NCBI RefSeq assembly: GCF_000372865.1
Contig: NZ_KB889965.1
Span: 141,964 to 205,963 of the forward strand
Reading direction: 5' to 3'
Origin: Methylosarcina fibrata AML-C10
GTDB lineage: Bacteria; Pseudomonadota; Gammaproteobacteria; Methylococcales; Methylomonadaceae
DNA: 64,000 nt
Of the stretch, positions 1-8,459 are shown in pieces. The notes under the pieces were generated by a model. It searched no databases. It had not been told where the DNA came from and saw only the letters and a program-made list of their open reading frames with translations. Made by a program: the position numbers and the translations under genes. The first letter of the stretch is position 1; every line of letters begins with the position of its first letter.

Positions 1-2
1 GC

Positions 3-512
3 ACGTGTTTCGTTCATCTCGACAAAATAAAATCGGCTACGGGATTGTCCGAAAAACTAACGGTCGTATTTACCGGGAAAAGCGATTTTCCGTTAGACTC
101 CGATCCCGATCTGTCGATCTACAGCGGCGGATTTTTTTGCGATGCCGACAAGAAAACCATGGCCTTCATACGCACGTTGCCGCCCGACCGTCTGGCCAAA
201 ATGCAATTCCGGTTCACCGATTCCCGCCTGCCCGAAATGCTGTTTCGCTATCGGGCGCGCAACTACCCCGACTCTCTCACTGGCGAAGAAAGCGCCCAAT
301 GGAAAGGTTTTTGCCTGCGCCGTCTGACCGGTCGGGAACCCGGCGCGAGCATTACTTTCCGCGATTACTTCAGACGGCTGCGGGAGCTTGACAGCGAAGG
401 GCAGGCCGATAAGGAAATGATCCGGTCTTTGAAAAGCTACGGACTGGAGAAAATGCGTTGGTTGGGCCTGGACGAAGCGGAACTTTCTTACTGCGATGAG
501 CAGACGACCTGA
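3..512 (+). CDS. sbcB: Exodeoxyribonuclease I, C-terminal part (5' end outside window)
   Basis: The reading frame is open from the window edge to a TGA at 510-512, so this is the 3' end of a longer gene. The roughly 170 residues match the C-terminal (ExoI_C/helical) part of SbcB, a 3'-5' single-strand DNA exonuclease used in recombination and mismatch repair. The recognisable stretch is YSGGFFCDADKKTM followed by MLFRYRARNYPDSL, which corresponds to the YNGFFSDADR and LLFNYRARNFPGTL blocks of the E. coli enzyme as I remember it. The catalytic DEDD residues lie in the missing N-terminal part. An internal TTG at 45 could be mistaken for a start, but similarity continues upstream of it. I am confident of the family; only the tail can be seen. 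Confidence 0.85.
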   Translation, partial: TCFVHLDKIKSATGLSEKLTVVFTGKSDFPLDSDPDLSIYSGGFFCDADKKTMAFIRTLPPDRLAKMQFRFTDSRLPEMLFRYRARNYPDSLTGEESAQWKGFCLRRLTGREPGASITFRDYFRRLRELDSEGQADKEMIRSLKSYGLEKMRWLGLDEAELSYCDEQTT

Positions 513-729
513 GAGCTTGGCGCCGAGGCGGACAATCTTATGGGCTTTGTAAAGAGTGCCCACGTTGTCCGGAACCCGGATTCGGTTGGACAGTTCCAGG
601 AAATCATCCATAACCGGAAGAGTCTAAAAATGAGGCCTACCAATGTTCAGACTGCATTAAGGTTTCGATTGATATGATTTCTATCCGAATAATCGCTTTA
701 AACTTCCCGATACTTGTGAGCAGGTCTCC

Positions 730-2403
730 ATGAACGCTAAATATTCTTCAGGATTGCCGGCCAGAATATTGTTACCGGTGATTCTGCTGATTTGTCTGTT
801 ACCGGTACCGCCGGCTCAGGCCTATCCTTTCCGGGACGAGGCAGCGGACGTGTTCCACGATGCGCTGGCCCCTTACGGCAATTGGGTTCACCACCGGACT
901 TACGGAAGAGTATGGTATCCCCGGCATGTGCCGAGGGACTGGCGGCCCTATACCGACGGCTATTGGTCCTATACCGTCACTTATGGCTGGCTATGGGTAT
1001 CCGACTGGGTATGGGGCTGGGCGCCTTTTCATTACGGACGCTGGGTTTGGGACGACTGGTACGGATGGATCTGGGTGCCCGGAACGCTGTGGGCTCCCGC
1101 CTGGGTATTCTGGCGGTATGGCGGCGACTATCTTTCGTGGGCGCCCATGCCGCCCGATTATCTCTGGAATCCGTACGCCACTTATTCGACTTTTTATTTC
1201 GATTACGGACGCTACGTGCATTGGGATGCCTGGGTGTTTGTTCGTGAACGGGATTTTCCGCGCCGTCATAAACCCCATCGCCTGATCGCGCCGGACCGCA
1301 ATCCGGAATTGCTCAATTCGACTCAGCCGACCGGTAACCTGACGGTGGTCAACGACCGGATCATCAACCAGGGCATCCCTGTGCATCGTATTGAACGGGC
1401 CATCGGAAGCCGGATCAAACCGGAAGCCCCCAAAGTCATGACGGATTCCGAATGGAAAAAGGAAGACCGCCGCGGCAGAGCGAGCCGGAGTCCGGTCATT
1501 TACCGGCCGATCGACGTCAAACCCACTCCCGACGTCGTCCGGCAGCAGGAACAACAGGCCAGACAACTCTCCGAGCGGCTTGCTACTTATCCTCCGGGAC
1601 CAACCGAGCGCAGTGGGCCGGAACGCGAGGCCTCGCCCCGGGTGCCCGGCCGTTTGAGCGGCAGGCCCGTTCCGTTGGATTATGCCGAGCCTCAAGAGCC
1701 GGCAACAGTTCCGCCCGTAATACCGCAGCCGGCGGTGCCGCTCTGGACTGTTCCCGAACCAGAGGGTAATTTACCTTTGAGACCAGGACGCAGCATAAAT
1801 CAACCACAGGAAAGAGCGACCGATCGGGACCTTGAGCTGGAACGTCAGCAACAGGAACTGGAAAGGCAGCAGCGGGCCGAAGAAGAGCGCCTGCAACGGG
1901 AAGCCGCAAGCCGGCAGGAAGAAGAGCGCCGCCGGCAATTCGATCTGGAGCGGCAACGGCAGGATGAACAGGAACGTCTGCGGAGGGAATCCATCCGCCG
2001 GCAAACGGAAACTTCCACACGCCAGCAACAGGAACTGGAACGGCAACAGCAGGAAGAGCAAAGGCGCATGGAAGAAGCCGTCCGTCGTCAGGAACAACTC
2101 GATCGTCAACAGCAAAGCGAATTACAGCGGCAGATGGAGCAAGAGCGGGCCAGAGATGCCGCCCGTCAGAGGGAAGAGATCAATCGTCAGCAGGAACAGT
2201 TATACCGCCAACCGCCGATGGATTCGCAACAGCCGGAAAAGGCGCCGGATGCGGAAAGATTGCGCCCCCAAAGGGAGATGATCGAGCAGCCGATCATGGA
2301 GCAACCGTCCATGCCGCAGTCGACCGATGGGCAAATGCCGCCGGAACAGGGCGGAAGAATCCGAAGCGGCCGAAGTTTGAGCCGGGGCCAGCGATCCAGA
2401 TAA
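730..2403 (+). CDS. Exported Trp/Tyr-rich DUF6600-type protein with long Gln/Arg/Glu coiled-coil tail
   Basis: The 557-residue product starts with a signal peptide (hydrophobic residues about 12-30, ending PPAQA|YP). Residues about 45-145 are packed with repeats of the type YGWxWV, WGWAPFHYGRWVW and GTLWAPAWV. This is the YXWGXW/DUF6600 pattern of exported proteins of unknown function, often found near FecR-like or cell-envelope genes. From about residue 355 to 500 the chain is almost only Q, E and R in heptad-like runs (LERQQQELERQQ), predicted to form a long charged coiled coil. The end is basic. The ATG at 730 follows GAGCAGGTCTCC, a weak ribosome site. It stands alone with 217 bases upstream to sbcB. 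A role in the periplasm or at the surface is inferred; no enzyme motif is visible. Confidence 0.75.
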   Translation: MNAKYSSGLPARILLPVILLICLLPVPPAQAYPFRDEAADVFHDALAPYGNWVHHRTYGRVWYPRHVPRDWRPYTDGYWSYTVTYGWLWVSDWVWGWAPFHYGRWVWDDWYGWIWVPGTLWAPAWVFWRYGGDYLSWAPMPPDYLWNPYATYSTFYFDYGRYVHWDAWVFVRERDFPRRHKPHRLIAPDRNPELLNSTQPTGNLTVVNDRIINQGIPVHRIERAIGSRIKPEAPKVMTDSEWKKEDRRGRASRSPVIYRPIDVKPTPDVVRQQEQQARQLSERLATYPPGPTERSGPEREASPRVPGRLSGRPVPLDYAEPQEPATVPPVIPQPAVPLWTVPEPEGNLPLRPGRSINQPQERATDRDLELERQQQELERQQRAEEERLQREAASRQEEERRRQFDLERQRQDEQERLRRESIRRQTETSTRQQQELERQQQEEQRRMEEAVRRQEQLDRQQQSELQRQMEQERARDAARQREEINRQQEQLYRQPPMDSQQPEKAPDAERLRPQREMIEQPIMEQPSMPQSTDGQMPPEQGGRIRSGRSLSRGQRSR

Positions 2404-2576
2404 AGGCCGGATCGCTTCGGTTCGTTCGACACCGCCATTTAACCGGTCTTCGAGATCTTCTTTATCGTCAGGCCGGTTGCAAAACCGCTCTGACTCGAAC
2501 CCGGCAACAAAAACCACGGTGCGAGAGCCGATTCGCTATAATGTGATACTATTTGAAAAAATATCTGTTATAGAGG

Positions 2577-3890
2577 ATGACTATGGCTGAGGCGAAAAGC
2601 GAGAAACACAAGATAGTAATCGTCGGAGGCGGAGCGTCGGGATTGGAGCTGGCGACCAAATTGGGGCGGACCCTGGGGAAAAAAGGAAAGGCCGAAATCG
2701 TATTGCTCGACGCGACTTCGACTCACATATGGAAACCTTTGCTGCATGAAGTGGCTGCGGGAACCCTCGACGAATCGGAACAGGTCGAATATCTGTCCCA
2801 GGCTTACCGAAACAATTTCCGCTTCAGGCTGGGCAGAATGGAAGGATTGAACCGGAGCAAAAAGGAGATTTACGTCAGCCCGACTTACAACGACAGCGGG
2901 GAAGAACTGATTCCCAAGGCCACCCTCAACTACGATACGCTGGTCATGGCGGTCGGCAGCGTCAGCAATACCTTCAATATCAAAGGCGTGGCCGAGCATT
3001 GCATGTTTCTGGACACCACCACTCAGGCTTTCCGGTTTCAGAAGCAACTGGTCGAAACCTACATCAAAAATTATGCGGGCAAGGACAGTGCCAGCGGCAA
3101 GCCTCTGTCCATCGTCATTATCGGCGCCGGCGCGACGGGGGTGGAGTTGTCCGCCCAGTTGCACGAAGTATCCAATCTATTGGCCGTCTATGGGCTTCAG
3201 GAATCGAACAAAGTCAAACTGACCATCATCGAGGCGGCCACGCAACTGTTGCCGGCGTTGCCTCCCCGGCTGGCGAATGCCACGCAACAGCAGCTCGTCA
3301 AGCTGGGCATCGATCTCAAACTGGGCCGGCGAGTCACGGAAGTCACCAAGGACTCGGTGACGACTCACGACGGCGAAGTCATACCCGCCGATCTGAAAGT
3401 CTGGGCCGCGGGCATCAAGGCGCCGGACTGGATGAAGCAACTGGACGGACTGGAAACCAATCACATCAATCAGTTGGTCGTCGATGAAACGCTGAAAACC
3501 GCCGACGACGACATCTTTGCGATGGGCGATTGCGCGGCTTGCGTCTGGCAGGGGCATAAAGGCAATGTTCCGCCCAGGGCCCAGGCTGCGCATCAGCAGG
3601 CGTCCACTTTATACAAATCCCTGATCCATCGGCTGAAAGGCAAACCGCCGGTAAAATACGTCTATCGCGATTACGGCTCGCTGGTGTCTTTGGGGCAATA
3701 CACGACGGTCGGCAATCTGATGGGCAATCTGATGGGAACGATCACGATCGGCGGATTTATCGCCAGGGTCGTGTATCTGTCCTTGTATAAGATGCATCAG
3801 GTGGCGGTTCACGGCTATTTCCGCACGGCGATGCTGACTCTGTCCAACGTGTTCCGACGCAGCGCCCACGCCACCATTAAATTACACTAA
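2577..3890 (+). CDS. ndh: Type II NADH:quinone oxidoreductase (NDH-2)
   Basis: This 437-residue flavoprotein transfers electrons from NADH to quinone at the inner face of the cytoplasmic membrane without pumping protons. An FAD-binding Rossmann motif (IVIVGGGASGLELA) lies at residues about 13-26 and a second, NADH-binding motif (IVIIGAGATGVELS) at about 177-190. The FAD-contacting block DDDIFAMGDCAAC is at about 308-320. The C-terminal region has the hydrophobic stretch expected for membrane attachment, and the length is normal for the family. The start ATG at 2577 follows TAGAGG; a second ATG two codons on is also possible. It is a single gene with a long AT-rich leader. An NDH-2 would let the cell reoxidise NADH without complex I. 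Confidence 0.93.
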   Translation: MTMAEAKSEKHKIVIVGGGASGLELATKLGRTLGKKGKAEIVLLDATSTHIWKPLLHEVAAGTLDESEQVEYLSQAYRNNFRFRLGRMEGLNRSKKEIYVSPTYNDSGEELIPKATLNYDTLVMAVGSVSNTFNIKGVAEHCMFLDTTTQAFRFQKQLVETYIKNYAGKDSASGKPLSIVIIGAGATGVELSAQLHEVSNLLAVYGLQESNKVKLTIIEAATQLLPALPPRLANATQQQLVKLGIDLKLGRRVTEVTKDSVTTHDGEVIPADLKVWAAGIKAPDWMKQLDGLETNHINQLVVDETLKTADDDIFAMGDCAACVWQGHKGNVPPRAQAAHQQASTLYKSLIHRLKGKPPVKYVYRDYGSLVSLGQYTTVGNLMGNLMGTITIGGFIARVVYLSLYKMHQVAVHGYFRTAMLTLSNVFRRSAHATIKLH

Positions 3891-3961
3891 AACAGCACAC
3901 GGCAAGGGAACGCATCCCGATCCTCCCGTCTTGCCTATTGAATCTCAACCAGAAAACCGAC

Positions 3962-4492
3962 ATGCTAGAAATTGAATACGAGTTCCTTGAAGAAGATTTG
4001 GTAAATTTTAACGAAGCGCAGTTCCTGAAGTCGAAGGACATACAGGACAACATCCGGAGAAACCGGTGGATCCTGCCGGCCATCATGCTGCTCATCGGCG
4101 CTTTTTATCTGTATTATTACGGCGACAAAACGTCGACCGCCTATATTGTCGCAATCGCCGTGCTTTGGGCCTGGCTGTCTCCGAAAATCATCCTGTACGA
4201 TCTGCGCCGTCAAGTGCTGGGCAAATACACGCAGCTCGAAAAAAAGAATATGTTCGGAATGTACACGTTGACGATCGATCCGGCCAATCCGACTTTTTTA
4301 TTGGAAAAATCGCCCAGCGGCAAAAATAAAATGCTCTGGTCCGAGCTGGTTCGGGTCGAGTACGGCAAACGCTACGTCTACATCTTCATCACGCTGGATA
4401 TGGCGCTGGTGATACCGGTCGACCGGGTTAAAAAAGGCGATCTCGAAAAATTCGCCGAACAGGCGGAAAAAATGATCGAGCGCTACGCATAA
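3962..4492 (+). CDS. YcxB-like two-helix membrane protein
   Basis: About 176 residues. I chose the ATG at 3962 (MLEIEYEFLEED) rather than the TTG at 3938, because the earlier codons have no family-like sequence. After an N-terminal soluble part there are two membrane helices at about residues 38-56 (ILPAIMLLIGAFYLYYY) and 60-80 (AYIVAIAVLWAWLSP). The C-terminal cytosolic domain contains the pattern MLWSELVRVEYGKRYVYIFI then MALVIPVDRV, typical of the YcxB family, whose role is unknown. It lies between ndh and dnaQ on the same strand, 71 and 56 bases away, so co-transcription is possible. The family call rests on the C-terminal pattern only. Confidence 0.7.
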   Translation: MLEIEYEFLEEDLVNFNEAQFLKSKDIQDNIRRNRWILPAIMLLIGAFYLYYYGDKTSTAYIVAIAVLWAWLSPKIILYDLRRQVLGKYTQLEKKNMFGMYTLTIDPANPTFLLEKSPSGKNKMLWSELVRVEYGKRYVYIFITLDMALVIPVDRVKKGDLEKFAEQAEKMIERYA

Positions 4493-4548
4493 GTTCTGTC
4501 GGATTATCAAGATAGCTCCAAGATTCAAATTTCAGGAAGTTTTAGTCA

Positions 4549-5274
4549 GTGCAACAGCGAACCGTCAAGCAACGCCTGGTCGTTCTGGATACCGAAACCA
4601 CCGGTCTGAATCCTCAGGAAGGCCACCGAATCATCGAAATCGGCTGCGTGGAACTGGTCAACCGCCGGCTGACCGGCAACCGGTTCCATGTCTATATCAA
4701 CCCCGATCGTTTGATCGACGACGGCGCGATAGAAGTCCACGGCATCACCAACCAGTTTCTGGAAGACAAGCCCAGGTTTCAGGACGTGGCCGAAGATTTG
4801 ATCGAGTTCATTCGCGACTCGGAACTCGTCATTCACAACGCGCCGTTCGACGTCGGTTTTATCAACCACGAATTTTCCCTGCTTCCGGAACCGAAAGGCA
4901 CCGTGGCCGAATATTGCGACGTTTTCGATACTCTGACCTACGCCAGGCAGAAGCATCCGGGCCAGAGAAACAGTCTGGACGCGTTGTGCAAACGCTACGG
5001 CGTCGACAACAGCCACCGGGAATTGCACGGCGCTTTACTGGACGCCGAAATTCTGGCCGACGTTTATCTCTTGATGACCGGCGGCCAGTTTTCCCTGCTG
5101 GACGAAGACCTGGGCACCGCCGCCGGCGAGAAAACGGCCGAAGCCTTGGTGCGCCTGCCGTCCGACCGGCCTCTCACGAAAATCATCCGCTGCAGCGAGG
5201 AAGAATCCGAAGCGCACCGGCAGCGGCTGGCGGCCATTGAGAAAGCGAGCGGCGTCTGTCTCTGGAATCAATAG
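4549..5274 (+). CDS. dnaQ: DNA polymerase III epsilon subunit (3'-5' proofreading exonuclease)
   Basis: The 241-residue protein is the proofreading exonuclease of the replicative polymerase core. All three Exo motifs are present: ExoI VLDTETTGL (Asp and Glu at residues about 13 and 15), ExoII HNAPFDVGFINHEF (Asp about 104), and ExoIII HGALLDAEILADVYLLMTGGQ (His and Asp about 163-168). The catalytic set is complete. The C-terminal tail that binds the alpha subunit follows. Translation starts at a GTG at 4549, preceded by CAGGAAGTTTTAGTCA. The length is normal for DnaQ. It is the usual chromosomal copy with no sign of transfer. Confidence 0.95.
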   Translation: MQQRTVKQRLVVLDTETTGLNPQEGHRIIEIGCVELVNRRLTGNRFHVYINPDRLIDDGAIEVHGITNQFLEDKPRFQDVAEDLIEFIRDSELVIHNAPFDVGFINHEFSLLPEPKGTVAEYCDVFDTLTYARQKHPGQRNSLDALCKRYGVDNSHRELHGALLDAEILADVYLLMTGGQFSLLDEDLGTAAGEKTAEALVRLPSDRPLTKIIRCSEEESEAHRQRLAAIEKASGVCLWNQ

Positions 5275-5340
5275 CAAGCCGGCCGTTTTAACCTGGATCG
5301 CCTCCATCTTCATTCCTCAGTCAATGATTGCGAAGTCTTC

Positions 5341-6603
5341 ATGAGAACGCTGTATTCGGCCTTCTTTTATCTGCTGATCCCTTTCATTTTGCTGCGTTTG
5401 CTGTGGCGCAGCCTTAAGGCCCCGGCTTATCGCCGAAGATGGCCCGAACGTTTCGGATTTTACGGCGGAAACCCAGCCGATCAGGGCGTTCTCTGGTTTC
5501 ACGCCGTTTCGGTCGGCGAGGCCGAAGCTTTGTTTCCGTTGTTGAGACGGCTGCAACAACGGCGGCCGGAAGCACCGATACTGGTTACGACGACGACCCC
5601 CACCGGATCCGCCCGGGTGCAAGCTATGATGAAGGATACCGTCGCGCACGTCTATCTGCCTTATGACGTTCCCTTTGTCCTCCGGCGTTTCATGCGCCGT
5701 TTTAAACCGAAACTGGCGGTGATCATGGAAACCGAGATCTGGCCGAACTTGTTTGCCTCCTGCGGAGAACACAAGGTTCCCTTATACATCATCAATGCCC
5801 GGCTGTCGGAAAAATCGGCGCTCGGCTACCGGAAAATTCCCGCCTTGATCCGGCCCGCATTGGCCGAAGTCAGACTGATCGCCGCCCAAACCGGTGAGGA
5901 TGCCCGCCGTTTTCTCGACATAGGCGCCGCCGAAGAATCCGTCAAAACCCTGGGCAACATGAAGTTCGACGTCGACATTCCCGAAGAGACTCTGGTGGCG
6001 GGTTTTAAACTGAAGGAGCATTGGTTCAAAGGCCGCTTTGTCTGGCTCCTCGCCAGTACGCACAAGGACGAAGAAACGGTGTTTTTTCCGATCTACAAAA
6101 AACTGAAACAGCGGATTCCCGAATTGTTGATGGTCATCGTGCCGAGGCATCCGGAGCGGTTTCCGGAAGTCGGAAAACTGTGCGAACAAAATCGGCTGCA
6201 TGCAGTCACCCGGACTTCGAGAATGGCGTGCAGCGCCGCCACCGACGTGTATCTCGCCGATACGATGGGAGAGCTCAAAATGTTCTATGCCTCCGCCGAT
6301 ATCGCCTTCGTCGGGGGCAGCATGGTGCCGGTAGGCGGCCACAACATCCTGGAGGCGGCGGCGGTCGGCGTGCCGGTGATGTTCGGACCCTACATGGCCA
6401 ATTTCCGGGAAATTGCCGGCAAAGTTCTGGAGCGCGGGGCCGCCGTTCAATGCCTGAATGAAGAAGAGATTGCCAAAGCCGTCCTGAAACTTTACACCCA
6501 TCCCGAAGAACGTGACGCGCTGGTCGCCAAAAGCAGACACTTCCTCAACGACAACCGGGGCGCCATCGATCGGATCTGCGATGAGCTTTACCGGAGCATT
6601 TGA
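5341..6603 (+). CDS. waaA: 3-deoxy-D-manno-octulosonic acid (Kdo) transferase
   Basis: This 420-residue glycosyltransferase adds Kdo from CMP-Kdo to lipid IVA in lipopolysaccharide assembly at the inner face of the cytoplasmic membrane. The N-terminal membrane anchor (YSAFFYLLIPFILLRLL) is at residues about 5-22. The GT30 pattern HAVSVGEAEALFPLL, with the catalytic-base glutamate, is at about 55-70. The acceptor-domain block METEIWPNLF lies at about 127-136 and the CMP-binding GGSMVPVGGHNILEAAAVGVPV at about 322-343. The length is standard. The ATG at 5341 follows CGAAGTCTTC, with no strong ribosome site. It is a core gene, and confirms a Gram-negative with Kdo-containing LPS. Confidence 0.95.
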   Translation: MRTLYSAFFYLLIPFILLRLLWRSLKAPAYRRRWPERFGFYGGNPADQGVLWFHAVSVGEAEALFPLLRRLQQRRPEAPILVTTTTPTGSARVQAMMKDTVAHVYLPYDVPFVLRRFMRRFKPKLAVIMETEIWPNLFASCGEHKVPLYIINARLSEKSALGYRKIPALIRPALAEVRLIAAQTGEDARRFLDIGAAEESVKTLGNMKFDVDIPEETLVAGFKLKEHWFKGRFVWLLASTHKDEETVFFPIYKKLKQRIPELLMVIVPRHPERFPEVGKLCEQNRLHAVTRTSRMACSAATDVYLADTMGELKMFYASADIAFVGGSMVPVGGHNILEAAAVGVPVMFGPYMANFREIAGKVLERGAAVQCLNEEEIAKAVLKLYTHPEERDALVAKSRHFLNDNRGAIDRICDELYRSI

Positions 6604-6936
6604 AGAAACCGCAACACTTTTTAATGCCGTTTTTAGGCTTGCTCCAATTCATTGCCGGCCTCGCAGCCGTCTTAACCGGAAGCCGTAAGCTAAACTATTT
6701 TCAGTTTGTCTGCCCGGATTACCGGGGTAGGGGCGAATTCATTCTCCCTTTTATTACTTCTAGACCAGAAGCAAACGTACGGCCGGAGTGGCCGGCCTAG
6801 CCTTGCCGGCACCAATCCGACTCGAAGAACCTGTTTCAACCTCCCTCGGTGGCGTTTGAAACGAACGCCCGGAGCCGGGCTTTGCCAAGCAGATCATCGA
6901 AGTCAATGCGGTTGGCATGGCGCAGAGTCCGGATGA
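6604..6936. other. Intergenic region between waaA and the NTF2-like gene, GC-rich inverted repeats
   Basis: There are 333 bases without a convincing gene. A short hairpin (GGCCGG, five-base loop, CCGGCC) lies at about 6781-6797, followed by a second GCCGGC pair. A small frame here (6600-6800) has no recognisable product. The hairpins may help end transcription of the convergent genes on both sides, but no T-run follows. Confidence 0.4.
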
Positions 6937-7338
6937 TCAATCGCATGAGTTGCAGGAATTTGCTTCAAAGCCGGGCGGCACCGTATAGCAGGCATACGCT
7001 TCCGTGACTTTGCCGGATTCGTCCAGCCGAAACGTTTCGGCGACCCTGCCTGCGTGCCCTTGATAATATATCGTAAGACAGTTGACGCCCGTCAACACGT
7101 CGTGCAGCTCGAAATGCAAATCGGGAACAAGCGCCAGGCCTTTTCTCCAGTAGGCGCGTATTTCCTCTTTTCCGCAGAGAATCCCGCTCGGCTCTTCGGC
7201 GATGGAGATAATGCAGGGAGAGAAAAGCGTAATGTCGTCTGCGTAGTGGCTCAATACCTCGTCCAGGTCGTGCCGGTTCCAGGCAGCAATCCAGTGCCGG
7301 GCAAACTCGACAGCAAAATCTCGATAAATGATCGCCAT
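6937..7338 (-). CDS. NTF2-like / SnoaL-type nuclear transport factor 2 family protein
   Basis: The 133-residue product has the features of the NTF2-like cone fold: an N-terminal helix (FARHWIAAWNRHDLDEVLSHYADDITLFSP), then a helix with EIRAYWRKGLALVPDLHFEL, then beta strands ending in TEAYACYTV. Members are small ligand-binding proteins, isomerases or polyketide-cyclase-like enzymes; the substrate cannot be told from sequence. The start at 7338 is supported by GGAGCAGTC just upstream. The gene is divergent from a marR gene, and one of two identical inverted repeats (7354-7368) lies 16 bases before its start, so MarR repression is likely. The last residues (NSCNSCD) are unusual and may reflect a changed 3' end. 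Confidence 0.8.
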   Translation of the reverse strand: MAIIYRDFAVEFARHWIAAWNRHDLDEVLSHYADDITLFSPCIISIAEEPSGILCGKEEIRAYWRKGLALVPDLHFELHDVLTGVNCLTIYYQGHAGRVAETFRLDESGKVTEAYACYTVPPGFEANSCNSCD

Positions 7339-7353
7339 GACTGCTCCAATAAG

Positions 7354-7368
7354 GTCAATGTTATTGAC
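7354..7368. promoter_or_regulatory. MarR-type operator O1 (GTCAAT-N3-ATTGAC)
   Basis: A perfect inverted repeat, GTCAAT GTT ATTGAC, lies in the 66-base divergent gap just upstream of the NTF2-like gene start. The same 6-3-6 palindrome recurs 45 bases away. Two copies of one palindrome between a MarR gene and its divergent neighbour is the normal layout of MarR-family operators. Assignment to this regulator is inference from position. Confidence 0.75.
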
Positions 7369-7398
7369 GTATCCATTTTGAAAGTTTTACGCCATAAT

Positions 7399-7413
7399 GT
7401 CAATATGATTGAC
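7399..7413. promoter_or_regulatory. MarR-type operator O2 overlapping the marR start codon
   Basis: GTCAAT ATG ATTGAC is a second perfect copy of the 6-3-6 palindrome. Its central ATG is the likely start codon of the MarR gene (7405). Binding here would block transcription or translation start of the regulator itself, that is, autoregulation. Confidence 0.75.
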
Positions 7414-7851
7414 CTAATTGATCTTTCATCGGAAAGAGAGCAGGAACTCAACGATGCATTGGAGGCTCTGCATTTTGCATTCCGCGCCGTAGTTGCCAGA
7501 CCGGATGCCATGCTGGCGGAGCACGGGCTTTGCCGTGTCCATCACCGCATTCTGTATTTTGTCGGCCGGAATCCCGGACTCGGCGTCAATGACCTTCTGG
7601 CAATTTTGAATGTCAGCAAACAATCGTTAAATGCTCCTTTACGGCAATTGCTGAAACAAGGGTTGATTGAATCGGCGCCGGATACCAAGGATCGGCGCAT
7701 TAAACGCTTACGCCTTACTGGAGACGGGGCGCGGATGGAAGATCTTTTGTCGGGGGATCAGCGAGAACGCTTTGCGCGCGTATTTCGCCAAGTGGGTAAC
7801 GAAAAGGAGGCTGCCTGGCGGGAGGTCATGCGCTTGCTGGCGGACGATTAA
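7405..7851 (+). CDS. MarR-family transcriptional regulator
   Basis: A 148-residue winged helix-turn-helix regulator. The frame stays open far upstream, but the sequence there is antisense to the NTF2-like gene, so I place the start at the ATG at 7405 (MIDLIDLSSEREQEL). The DNA-binding core is NDLLAILNVSKQSLNAPLRQLLKQGLIE at residues about 67-95. The wing follows as DTKDRRIKRLRLTGDGA, the hallmark DxRx(R/L) segment. MarR proteins dimerise and release DNA when they bind a small molecule. Two perfect inverted repeats in the divergent gap, one spanning its own start codon, indicate autoregulation and control of the NTF2-like gene. The ligand is unknown. Confidence 0.88.
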   Translation: MIDLIDLSSEREQELNDALEALHFAFRAVVARPDAMLAEHGLCRVHHRILYFVGRNPGLGVNDLLAILNVSKQSLNAPLRQLLKQGLIESAPDTKDRRIKRLRLTGDGARMEDLLSGDQRERFARVFRQVGNEKEAAWREVMRLLADD

Positions 7852-8102
7852 AAATCGAAGGAGAAACCCGAAAGCCCGGTCCACGTGGTTTTACCGGGAA
7901 AAACAGCTCAAGAATTGCATCGTTATTTACGGAATGATTAAGTTAGAATAACCCGGATAATCGATTAAAAACGGAAGGGACACTGGAGTGCCGTATTTAC
8001 TCGGAGTCAGCCGGCATAAAATTGGCTATGCTTGTCGGGAAAGCCTGAACGGCTCATCCTTTCATTGAAAAATAATAATAATTCAGTAGGGCTCTTGTTG
8101 AC

Positions 8103-8459
8103 ATGACCACCAGCGAAAAAAAATTTCATATTTCTGCCCGGATCAGTGAATACGCCATACCGCCGTTAAAAGACATGCTGGTCTTGGGCAAAGACGCGCC
8201 GATCGGATGCATAGCGATGCGCAGGGCCATAGAACTGCTGATCAAAACGCCTTTTGAACATATCGAGCTCGAGGACGAAATCATTTCGGACGTCCTGGTG
8301 CGCCAGAGTATATTGCGGCGCGTTTCCAGAGAAAGGCTGGTCGATTTTGTCATCACTCAATTGAAACCTCTGATGGGCTCGGATGAAGTCCTGCAGGCGG
8401 AAGTCGACATCAACGTTTTTTTGTCCGCGGGGATTGCTAGTGAAGCCATTGACCGTTAA
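8103..8459 (+). CDS. Conserved-looking 118-residue protein of unknown function, coupled to a GGDEF/EAL gene
   Basis: I do not recognise the family. The soluble 118-residue product has no signal peptide, membrane helix or metal motif. It is rich in charged residues with alternating hydrophobic segments (MRRAIELLIKTPFEHIELEDEIISDVLVRQSILRRVSRERLVDFVITQL). Its ATG at 8103 follows TAGGGCTCTTGTTGAC. The last 20 bases overlap the proposed GTG start of the downstream GGDEF-EAL protein (8440), so the two are translationally coupled. The pairing suggests a partner or input protein for cyclic-di-GMP signalling, but that is inference from position only. Confidence 0.6.
   Translation: MTTSEKKFHISARISEYAIPPLKDMLVLGKDAPIGCIAMRRAIELLIKTPFEHIELEDEIISDVLVRQSILRRVSRERLVDFVITQLKPLMGSDEVLQAEVDINVFLSAGIASEAIDR

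Noticed and set aside
6600..6800. A 66-residue frame overlapping the waaA stop, starting with a hydrophobic stretch
   Set aside because: It has a TTG start with no ribosome site of its own and no family pattern; the second half is repeat-like.
7054..7404. Upstream extension of the MarR gene to a 265-residue protein
   Set aside because: This part is antisense to the NTF2-like gene and covers the operators; the MarR fold begins at 7405.
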